The position numbers were made by a program, and so were the translations under genes. From contig NC_051445.1 of NCBI RefSeq assembly GCF_001649575.2, forward strand, positions 10,837,185 to 10,901,184: 64,000 nucleotides of DNA, given 5' to 3'. Positions 44,101 through 53,832 of the stretch are shown here, piece by piece; the stretch's first letter is position 1, and every line of letters begins with the position of its first letter. The notes beneath the pieces are model-generated. The model worked only from the letters and a program-made list of their open reading frames with translations, did no database searches and was not told where the DNA came from. This DNA is from Kryptolebias marmoratus (lineage: Eukaryota > Chordata > Actinopteri > Cyprinodontiformes > Rivulidae).

Positions 44101-44242
44101 AACAGCAGAACAGCGAAGAGGTAACCCAAGATGTTTCTGTCTGAAGTCTGGTCACCTGAACGTAGAGAAATCAGTCCGCATGGTCAGGGTTCAGAGTCGA
44201 ATAAAAGGGCTTTGCCTAATGTTTAATGTTTTTGTTTCACAG
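41188..44242. other. Non-coding stretch before the pentraxin coding exon
   Basis: AT-rich with short AT microsatellites and several CTAGCTAGC-rich patches (43075-43100, 43275-43330). One hairpin MITE at 42269-42459 is listed separately. Open frames here are short and unlike known proteins. Confidence 0.5.
42269..42459. mobile_element. Hairpin MITE, copy 1 (TA target duplication)
   Basis: Begins TGGGGTTCCATTAGTGCC and ends GGCACTAATGGAACCCCA, and is flanked by TA on both sides (42267-42268, 42460-42461). The whole 191 bp is close to a single palindrome with its centre near 42370, so the transcript would fold as one long stem. There is no coding capacity. The TA duplication points to Tc1/mariner-type transposase. 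A second copy is at 49719-49939. Confidence 0.92.
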
Positions 44243-44412
44243 GTGTCGTTTCTGGAGAGGAGACTGCTCAAAATCCAGAGCAGAACAAGTTGTCCTACAG
44301 CGTTTCATCGATGAGTCGACTTTTCATGAACGGAAGACTCCTTGGTGTTTTCAGTACAACACAAATTTTGAGGCACTTTTAGTTTTTCTGTCTGAACTGC
44401 TGGACGAAGATC
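44243..44412 (+). other. 5' UTR part of the first coding exon of the pentraxin gene
   Basis: Bounded on the left by the acceptor TTTGTTTCACAG. It contains a short upstream open frame starting at an ATG near 44312 that ends before the main start, which could damp translation. Confidence 0.4.
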
Positions 44413-47400
44413 ATGAGGAACTCTACGCCTCTACCTCTGACCCTCCTCCTGACGGTCCTTTCTTTACATAACCCCACATCTGCCACTTCGGGGTCGGAAT
44501 ACAACTACGGAGCCCAGCCCCGCTTTGTGTGCACCCCACTTCCCACGGATGCAGACCCCGCTTGCTTCTCCACGGCGGGGCCCGGCGGACCCGGCGGACC
44601 GAGCCAGCAGAACGCCCCGCCGGGCAGCTGGTTGGGGGTGAGCGAAGAGGCCAAGACCACCATCCTTCACCTCAGGGAGAGCCTCGTCCAACAGAAGGAG
44701 GTCATCCTGAACCAGAGGGAGACCATCAGAGAGCTGACGGCCAAGCTCAGCCTGTGCGAGGGCGTGTCGCCCCACGGCGCGACCTTCCACCACAAGGCCC
44801 ACCATCACGCGCACGTCGACAACGGGCAGTACGGCAGCCAGCAGGTTCACCACAGAAACGGCAACCTCATACCGGACTCCCCGCACCAGCCGCCCTCTGT
44901 CGGGGGGCAGCAGTTTGACGGAGGGAAGGGCAAACCCGTGACATCAGAGGACGGCACGTCGTCGGCGCAGCAGATGGAGAGGATGCTGCAGGCGCTGAAG
45001 GAGAGGCTGAACAACCTGCAGGTGAGCAGAGGCGGGGAACTTTGACGACTTTGGACCCCAAAAAAAGGGCGTTTTAATGGAGAAAAGTGTTAAAGGGAGG
45101 ACGAGCCAAGAGAGGCTTCCGATGTGCCGTTAATGCTGTTATCACGAGGCTGTTTGTTGTTGGCCCAAAGTGGCGTGTCCTCTGAGTACGTCAGACAAAA
45201 GAACAATGAATTACTTAATCTCACAAAGCCACGAGAGTCACTCTGATGGCCACATGAGAGCAGAACAGGCTCAGACGTAAAGATAGATCTTCACAAGGTC
45301 ACAGTGTCGTAATCGGACAGATTTACCTTCAGTTCTGTTGGGTATTTCGAAACTATACAGTAAGTTTTGGACCTGTGTTTATTATACTCTTTTGTTTTGA
45401 TGTCGGGAGCTGTGAAAAGGATGTGAGGAACTAAAAGGGGTGGTGGTGTTGGGGGGGGTCTAAGATCAGGAGTAATTATGGTGATCTCTCTTGACAGACT
45501 TGTAATCAGGGCGCGCACCGGGAATAAAGCCTGGATTACCTGAGAGGAAAAGGAAAACAGGCAGACGCAGGAAGACACAATAAACATAAAAAAAAGGGAC
45601 AAAGCAACAGCACAGCCGAGCAAAACTGTTAGTTAACGTCGCAACAGTTTCAAGCAAGGCAGGCGGACACAAGACCGAGTTTTAGTCAGATCTGTGTCAG
45701 GGGTTGGGCTTCATCTCCCCGCGTGTGTCTTTCTCATTTATTTCAAATTTCTCCCCCCCTACACCAGAGGAGGAACACGTCCACCGCCTACTCCAGCTCG
45801 CTGAAGGAGCTGCTGCAGAGGAAGATCGGCACGCTGGAGGAGCAGCTGCGCCGCCACGCCGCCGCCCTCAGCGGCTCCACCGGCAGGGACGGCGCGGGCA
45901 GCGACGACGACTACCGCGACGACAGATATCACGGGCGCAAAATCGCGGGCAGCCGCAGCGATGAGGAAGATGCTGATGGTGACCATGACGATGATGATGA
46001 TGAGGAGGAGGAGGAGGAGGACGATGAGGAGGATGACGATGAAAGTGATGACGACGATGAAAGTGATGACGACGACGACGATAACGATGATGATAGAGAT
46101 GATGACGACGATAGCGATGATGAAGACAGTGATGACGACGATGAGGATGAGGACGACGAGGACAGGGAAGACGATGACGATGATGATGATGATGACAATG
46201 ACGAGGAGGATGAGGATGAGGCGGACAGGGAAGACAGTGACGATGACAACAGCAGCGATAACGAAGCAGACAGTTACAGTTACCTCCCTCACACGTACAG
46301 AACTAGTTTCCACTCAAACAAGCTGGAAACGATGCTCCACCAGCTGCACCTGAAAGGTACGTCCTCATGACCTTCAGACAAAAAAAAGAAAGAAAAAATA
46401 AATCCCATCCGTGTCCCTGTTCAAGGACCAGGTCCAAACCCAACCCCAAAGATCAGTTTCTGCAAATCCAGGTTTATTTTTGGATGAAGACCTGCTTCAG
46501 ACACCGGACCTCAAACTCAAAACCAGAAAGAACTAATTTTTTTTTTTTAACAGGATCCAGCAAGAAAAAATTCCAGAACCTCGACGCCTTCCAGATCAGC
46601 TTCCCGATGAGGACCAACTACATGTACGGCCGGATGAAGAAGACGCTGATGCAGGAGATCTTCGCCCTGACTTTGTGCCTGTGGTTGAAGGCGGGCGCCG
46701 GCAGGGCCGGGCTGGGAACGCCGTTCTCCTACTCCGCCCCGGGTCAGGCCAACGAGCTGGTGCTCATCGAGTGGGGGAACAACCCCATCGAGCTTCTGAT
46801 CGACGACAAGGTGAGGAACATCTTACTTCAGGAGGATTCCTTAAATCCCTGATATTTAGGGTGCCTGGAAACGGGTCAGAGTCGAGAAAATAAAAGCATA
46901 AAACTAAAAGAAGTAAATACAAAACAAATATTACATTTATTACTTTTCTTTGACAATGAAACTGACCAAATGTAATAAGATTTAAATTGTTGTTTTTTTT
47001 TTTTACAAATTTAAAAACAATTGCACTGAAAGGGTCATCAAACTGATCGTTGTTAAAGAGGCTTAAAAACAATTTTAAACTTTTTTTTTCCCCACACAAA
47101 GGATCTATACTGTAGAAAATCACAGTAAATGTTTTGGGATTCGTTTATTCGTAGATAGAATCCAAATCATTAACTTTAATTTTACTTTAAATCATTACTT
47201 TAATTTTAATTTCATTAAAAATAAAAGCCAAAAGGTCTAAAAATGTTGGTTGGTCTCAGCCAAACTGATGTTAAGCTGAGTTATGGATTCACGAGATTAA
47301 AATGATGAAATATTTAGATATATGAACTGTTTCTCATCCTGACATTGACATTTAAATTTAGAGAAAAATGCTTTTACTTGAAATGTAAAAGCTCTTATTT

Positions 47401-48334
47401 CTGTATCAGGTTCGAGAAAATAAAAGAAAAACTAAGTTGAACACATTTGAACTCGTAAGTATAAAGAACGCCTCATTTTAATTATCAATAAAACTCAAAT
47501 CCTCTTAAATTGATGTTAAATTCCTGTTTGTTTTTGGTCTATAAATGACAGGATGAATTGTTTCCTACAGTTTTGCATCTGATTAGCAGCTCCTCACGTC
47601 TTAATCGAATAATTTCCGTCACTTTGTTGAAATGTCACCGAAGGTTTGGACTCATTTTAAACAACCAGCAGAAACTAAAATCGCTCCTTTTGTTTTGCTC
47701 GAGAATTAGAGCCTTTCAGTGAAACTCCGACACGAACACGCCTGTCTGCTGAAGTTGTATTAAATGAGGCGCCTGAGCTTTTATTTTGTTTTCTTGTGGA
47801 GCGCCCCAGATTGAACGAAAAGCTTTAATCCACAGGCTGCATCGCTGCCCTTGTCCCTGAACGACGGGAAGTGGCATCACGTGTGCGTGACGTGGACGAC
47901 CAGGGACGGACAGTGGGAGGCCTACCAGGACGGCGTCCAGAGGGGGTCCGGGATGAACCTCTCCCCCTGGCGCTCCATCAAACCTGGAGGGGTCTTCATC
48001 CTGGGACAGGAGCAGGTAAGCATCCGCCGGCGTCTGTGCCTCTGTAGACGTGAAAAACTGAGATTCTCACCTCCGCCCTGCCTCTGTGTGTGTGTGTGTG
48101 TGTGTGTGTGTCTCTGCCGTTCAGGACACTCTGGGAGGTCGCTTTGAGGCCGCTCAGTCGTTCGTGGGCGAGATGTCAGACCTGCACGTGTGGTCGCGCG
48201 TCCTGAGCTCCAGCGACATCTACAGCCTGGCCTCCTGCGGCAGCCACCTCCGAGGGGACGTGGTCACCTGGTCCGAGACGGAGGTGGAGCTGCACGGAGG
48301 GGTTGCCAGGTACCCGTTCGACCCCTGCCACTGA
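44413..48334 (+). CDS. nptx-like: Neuronal-pentraxin-like secreted protein with long acidic tract
   Basis: Five exons: 44413-45021, 45768-46356, 46554-46810, 47836-48015, 48125-48334, giving 1845 nt and 614 aa; known neuronal pentraxins are ~430-500. These are secreted synaptic proteins that cluster AMPA receptors. A signal peptide covers about residues 1-25. N-terminal cysteines at 40, 51 and 115 match those used for covalent oligomers. A coiled coil (ETIRELTAKLSLC) is followed by a His-rich stretch (121-147), a second coiled coil (SSSLKELLQRKIGTLEEQL), then a tract (268-371) with 85 Asp/Glu in 104 residues. The pentraxin domain begins near 410. It has the signature HHVCVTWTT and keeps the calcium-site residues of GQEQDTLGGRFEAAQ. 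Exon layout matches NPTX genes. I cannot assign it to NPTX1, NPTX2 or NPTXR. The start is chosen because the signal peptide follows it. Confidence 0.93.
45960..46271 (+). repeat. GAY/GAR-rich triplet region encoding the acidic tract
   Basis: GAT, GAC, GAG and GAA codons in irregular order, interrupted by AGT, AGG, AAC and GCG codons. The mixed codon use argues against a pure recent triplet expansion. The antisense strand is open as well (Ser- or Ile/Val-rich frames), which is a by-product of the composition. Confidence 0.95.
48084..48112. repeat. (GT)n microsatellite next to the last pentraxin-gene acceptor
   Basis: About 13 GT units ending 12 bp before the acceptor of exon 48125-48334. Such placement can influence splicing. 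Confidence 0.95.
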
Positions 48335-49717
48335 AGAGGAACCTGGAAAACAACAAAAGAAGAAGAAGAAGCCTGGAGATATCGAACGAGGAGCAAAGTT
48401 TTACTGAGCGGATGCCTTCCTTTCAATCGGACTTTTCTAACTAATAAAGATTAATCTGGTGAATCCGTACGAACAGATAATCCGGGGGCTCCTCTCGAGG
48501 CCGTTCGCTCCTGAAACCACGACTTAGTGTTTTTTTTTAAACGAACAAGTGCTGATTGTGACATATTGTCATGTTGTTTATAATTTGCAAAGGGGGCGGG
48601 TTGTGTTTGTGTCGTGCATTTAACCGGTTTACTACGAAAGACCCGGGAGTTGTCAGTGTCTTACCTGCAGCAGACGAGGCTAAGAGCGACTTCGGCTTGG
48701 AGAATCGGGGAGAAATACTCGCGACACGAGCAGCTGTTCATAAGCAAAACTAAACCACCTCAAACTCAAGCTTTCCTGGCAGTTTTTAGAGCTCATCTCT
48801 TTCCTTGTTGTTTCCCGTTATTATTATTTTTTACAGGTCTAATCGCAAAACAGTGACTTTAGTAATTAGGGATTACTAAAGCGGAGACAATAAGGCTTAT
48901 TGGGGAGTTAAAATAAGAGCTACAGGGACCAGATTATCCGAAGAAAGAACAGCTGAATAATTAAAAAGACTCGGCTAATCTGGATAGTTTGTTAGCCTTG
49001 GGGCAGCTAGCATAGCGACACTGACGTTCGGGTCAGAGTCGACGTAAACGACTGTGCTATGAAAACACGTAACGTAGCGCCGCCACGACCGCTTTTCACG
49101 CACGGGGCAGCCATTTTGGATTTGCAGGTTGGACTTTACGAGCTGTAATTCTGACTTTAGGGCTCGTTCCGGCTGATTTTCCAGCCTAAAAATAAGAAAT
49201 TCCGACTTCCAAGCACTACTGGAACGCTCGACGAACTGGTACCGACTGTTTGCTTCATGTAAGATACTGACTACTCGTACAGACTCCACAAATCCAAACC
49301 TAAGAAGAAACAAACTGTTCTTTTTAATACTGTGAGGTCTGCTGTGACGTTAGCAGACCTTACAGGTGGTGAGGTAATAAAACGTGATGCTAGTCTTAAT
49401 ATTTATTTAAAAGTGTTTTCATAAACCAGCTTTTACTTTGGATTCTCTTTTTTTTAAAGGTTTCCATAAAACATACAGCTAATTCACCAAAGAAACCGTA
49501 GAACTGAAACGAATCGATGTTGGTATTTTGTAAGTCGACGAATTTATGTGTAAGATAGACGTTGGAAGAGAGCAGACAGAGTTTCCAGACTCTCGTCTCA
49601 TTTCTTTAAACGTTTAGTGCTTCTTTTTAACTTTTATAAAGTTTGTTCCCTGGACAAACCCCCTCCCTTGACATTCCTCACAATCTCGTATAGTGTGTGA
49701 TTCCTGACGCTACGAGT
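48335..49717 (+). other. 3' UTR and downstream region of the pentraxin gene
   Basis: AATAAA occurs at 48443-48448, 109 nt after the stop, and again at 50110-50115. Whether a short or a 1.8-kb UTR is used cannot be told. No coding exon is seen. Confidence 0.5.
48443..48448 (+). terminator. Proximal poly(A) signal of the pentraxin gene
   Basis: AATAAA in AT-rich context, the first canonical signal after the stop codon at 48332-48334. Confidence 0.6.
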
Positions 49718-49718
49718 A

Positions 49719-49939
49719 TGGGGTTCCATTAGTGCCAAAAATATGTTTATGTGTCTATGTAAGGTGTGCATGTAGCATGCTATGTATATGTTAAGTGATA
49801 TGAAAGGTGATATGTTAGGTGTATATGTTAAGTGACATAATGATATGTGCGGAACATAGACACAACGCAGTACATAGGCATGTTACAATACATACACACT
49901 TAGACACATAAACATATTTTTGGCACTAATGGAACCCCA
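49719..49939. mobile_element. Hairpin MITE, copy 2 (TA target duplication)
   Basis: The same TGGGGTTCCATTAGTGCC terminus and complement as the copy at 42269, with TA on both sides (49717-49718, 49940-49941). It is 221 bp. The outer ~80 bp of each arm agrees with copy 1, while the centre differs by insertion of TGATATG-type words. Confidence 0.92.
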
Positions 49940-50329
49940 TATACGAGCGATCCGGAGGTTTCGTTGTGTCTTTTGTTTCGTCGATCTGGCCTTGACTGTT
50001 TGTTTCTTATTGCACAGTTTGGACTGCGGTGAATTTTAATGAGGTTCAAACTTTACAGGTGTTTATGTTGTTCTTGTTTTTTTTTGTTTTCCTCTTTGAA
50101 ATGTGTGTAAATAAAATGGTGAAAATTACCGGCTTTGTTTCATCATCTTCGTCGTCAGACTTTTACGACTCGTGATTTTAATTATTTTCCATCTTCGGTT
50201 CCAGCAGATTAGCCTGAAGACGATTCCACACCTCCAGGACATAATCGCAGAAACTGGAAACTGAAATAAAAAAAAAAAGAAAAATTCAACCTTTTGAGGC
50301 GATCACTGCAGTCGAGTGATTTCTCTCCC

Positions 50330-51170
50330 TCTCATTGAGGCGTCCCCACCTGTCCACAGGTGTTTTGTCCTACTCCTCCTGGGCGATCTGCTCCATCCGT
50401 CTCCGGTTTGAAGGATTCCTCCTTCAGATGTTCCACAGGATTCAGATCAGGGCTCAGGAGGTCCACTTCATAACGGTCCAGTGTTTGGTCCTGAGCCGTT
50501 TTGGGTCATTATCCTGTTGGACGACGTGTGGGCCGAGACTGAGACCGAGCTTTCTGACGCCGAGCACCGCGTTTGGCTCTCTGATTGTCTTTTGAGATTT
50601 CAGCAGACCCGGCCCGGATCCAGAACCACCCTGTTCCAGATGCAGCAGAGCAGAACCAGAGCAGAACCTAGCCTGCTCCATGTTTCCCTGCGGGTTCTTT
50701 TCTTTGTTTGCTTCATTTCTGGGGTCTGTGAACACAGAGCTGATGGAACCTTTTAGTCTCATGTGTCCAAAGGACATTGTCCCAGAAGCTTTGCGTCTTC
50801 TCAGAATGCATTTTAGTAAATTCCAGTCTAGTTTTTATGATTTGATGTCTCCTCTGTCTTCCAATAAATCCACTTTGGCTCAAACGGCGCCCGATGGTAC
50901 GATTTAACACTTTTGAACCTCTAATCTGTTCGGAAGTTGTTCCGGGCTCCTTGGTTTTCATTTGTATCGTCCGTCTCCTCAGTTTGTCATCAGTTTTCCT
51001 CTTGTGGACACGTCCAGGGAGGCTGTCTCCAGTCCTCTGACTGATCTGTGCAGCTGGAGTCGGTCTTACAGTCATTGTCTTTACCTGCTGCTCAGTCGTT
51101 TTCTGTTTAAGCTCCTGAGACGTCTCTGTCCTCAGCTTTCTGTGCTCCATGCTCAGTGTGGTACACACCA
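50330..51170 (-). mobile_element. Degenerate Tc1-like transposase fossil
   Basis: Minus-strand frames show SGFIGRQRRHQIIKTRLEF, then FWDNVLWTHETKRF (the WSDETK position, with His in place of the first catalytic Asp), then VVQQDNDPK (second Asp kept) and, after a frame break, LSPDLNPVEH (Glu kept). This is the order of the DD34E domain. Stops and frameshifts make it inactive. The terminal inverted repeats are not recognisable. Confidence 0.85.
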
Positions 51171-51325
51171 TGACACCAAACAGCCCTGTGACTACCACCT
51201 TCTTTGTTCCCTTTTCAGGGGTGGCCACAATGAGCCCTCCTCCTCCATCTAACTCTGTGTCCTCTGTCCTCTTTCTTTTCCTGGCAGCTGCGTCTCTAAC
51301 AGCCCTGTGACTACCGGTCACCCTT
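51170..51325 (-). mobile_element. LINE C-terminal fragment abutting the Tc1 fossil
   Basis: On minus it reads AGAGGACAGAGGACACAGAG followed by TTAGATGGAGGAGGA and CCTGAAAAGGG. These words are shared with the copies at 61010-61180 and 61375-61470. They resemble the end of a fish non-LTR reverse transcriptase frame. Confidence 0.5.
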
Positions 51326-53832
51326 TAAACAGGCCAACCGACTGATTACAGGACGGATCTCAGTTTGACACGTCCCTGTGGTCTTTTCAACGTGTACCAT
51401 TCTGTTTGTCTAATTTGTTTTTAAAAAATAATTTAAAAAGCAATGCCCAATTTCCATTAGTTGTTTTACGGTGTATAATAATTTTGTTTGTTACTTTTTG
51501 TGGGTTTTCCTTTCTTTAACGAAAGGGTACAATACATTTATCTCAACAAACCTGATGTAGTGGAGGCGCCACCTTGTTACACAAACTAATTCCAACTAAC
51601 AAGGGTAAACATTTAGCAATAATTTAAACTAAAGTGAACTCATCTGAGACTGAAATAACTTCACATCGAACACCAGGAGAAGGAATAAAAAGAGACGCAG
51701 CGTCTGTTTACCTTTTATTGTTACACAGTAGTTCACTGGTTCCACTGCATTGTGGTTTTTCTTTCCGTTTTGCTACAGATGATGCATCCATCTTCATCAC
51801 ACACAAAACTAAAATAAATAAATACAAACTAAGCAGTTTCTGAAAGGTGTGGCTTTCGCCAACTTTCTCCGTGATCACTTCAGTGCTCGCTGGCGTTTTT
51901 AACTTTTACATATTTTTGGCAACTTTGCACTTGAAAACAAAACAAAAAACCTGAAACGTAAAAGCCTACGGGTGGTCACTGCGATGCACAGAAGCACCAA
52001 AACGACGGTTTAAAGTTTGGCAAAAAAAAAAAAAAAAAAAAAAAAAAAAGGTCAGTCGGCTTTAGAGCGAGCTGTAAAGATTCCATTAAGCCTAATTTCT
52101 GATCTAAACGGGCGATGCTTCGAGGTTCCGGTGAACCCTGAACACGTTGGGGAGAAACCGGCGCTTCCGGAACGAGGCCCAGACTATTGCAGTAAGTGCG
52201 ACTAACAGCAGAGGGCGCCGCGGAGTAACAAAGTCAGTCAGAGTAACGGCATTTCTTCCCTCAAAATGCTAAACTTGATAAAGTGCAGTATTCGTTTGTT
52301 TCTCCAGCTATCTAAACGCACAGCTCATCAGACTCGTAGTGTATGAACGGGATGGGAAGCAGATGTCACAGCGGGTCAGATCCGAGTGTGTGAACCGGAA
52401 CGTCACGATTTAAAAGTTTTAAAGTTCGGCGCTCGCTTTGTTCCCCGTGAAGGAGCGTTAGAGTATCGGTTTGTAAACAGCTGGACACATCGGGGATCTC
52501 TCGGCGAGCAAAATACGGGTGAACTCAGCTGAGCTCATTTCAAAAGCGACCAGCGGGATCGATGTCGACGGCGGTGGGGGACGGGTGGGGGACGCCGGCG
52601 CCTTTTCAAATCAGTGCAGTCGCCTCCGCTCAGAAACATGCAGTAAAACAGTGGCTCGTACAAAAAAAAAAGACAAAAAAAACAAACAAAACGAAAAATC
52701 AAGATTTTAACAAAAGCTAAATAATAAATTAAATCCTTTCTACACGTTCCGTAAACAAATGTGCTAACGCCTATTTACAAAAAGTCGTACATCGTAATGA
52801 GCTGCCTTTTTGTCGTTTCGTGAAACTCGAACGGGGACGGATCCGGACGAAGAAGATGACGATGACGATGAAGAACTACGTTTCCGAACCTTCGGGGGTC
52901 ACGACGCTCCGCTCCGCTGGTCCTCAGACACGTTCAGGAGCATGCTGAAGCGGGAAGAGACTCGTTCTGTCGCGACTTCGCCGACTCTTTCTCCCGCTGC
53001 TTTAACTCGGATGTGAACTTAAGGCCATATAAGAACCACAGGAACAGACGAGCGTCTCTTAGTCGGTTTGCGTTTTTGTCTGCACTGACAAACATTTTAG
53101 TGTTCGATTCACATTGTGTCTTATTTACACAGAAATCAAGAAAAAAAACTTCATGTGGCTAAAAGCTGCTCGCTACTTTCAACAAAAACTAGATTCACGG
53201 TAACGCAGACGAATCGGAGAAAAGCTGTTTTGAGGCTTTTTTTTGATCCACACTTCTCTTAAGAGAGCATGCGACGAGCTAAACAGTCCCAAGAAGAAGT
53301 TAAATACTGTTAATTACTGTTGTAATACGAGGTGCTTAAACCTACATTCGGCCATTTTTGTTTTTCAGACCTTAAACGCTTTAAATAAAAGAGCGCGACC
53401 GCAGGTGAGGATTACCCGGAGTTCACAGGAAAACCGTCACCCGCCAAAAGCATTTTGAAGCTTTCAAGTGAGTAAATTTGGAGCAAGTGTGGATTAAAAC
53501 AAAAACCAAAACAGCGGAGTCCCAAACCTGGTCAGCAGGAGAGTGAATGAAGCCTAAAAAAAAAAAAAAATAAACACTTCACGGTCCACTAAAACGAGAG
53601 TGAAGACGGAACAGCTTCTTGTGCTCCGGATGTAGTGTCGAGTCGTGCGTGACAGCAGCAAGGATACGCGACGGCCGCATCGCGGCTTTTTCAAACAAAG
53701 TCTGACGTGCGAGTCAAACGGGAGGCCTCGGAACAGGAAGAGGAGGCGTTTGAGGAAGAAGAGTTAACAAAAGTGGTGTGGAGCGGGGACGAAGGGAGGA
53801 GGTGGGCGTGGCGGGAAGGCGATGGAAGCGAT
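51326..53832 (-). other. Intergenic and probable cyth2 3' UTR
   Basis: A minus-strand AATAAA at 51714-51719 would end a ~2.1-kb cyth2 3' UTR. The stretch contains a 28-base A tract (52022-52049). No exon is supported on either strand; open frames are short and compositionally random. Confidence 0.45.
51714..51719 (-). terminator. Possible poly(A) signal of cyth2
   Basis: AATAAA on the minus strand (TTTATT on plus). Distance from the stop is about 2.1 kb. Nearer alternatives are non-canonical. Confidence 0.4.

Noticed and set aside
45929..46313. Open frames antisense to the acidic tract (poly-Ser and Ile/Val-rich)
   Set aside because: They are the mirror of GAY/GAR codons, have no splice context or homologue, and vanish outside the tract.
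50713..51321. 202-codon minus-strand frame as a host gene
   Set aside because: It is decayed Tc1 transposase joined to LINE sequence, with a mutated catalytic site and no proper start.
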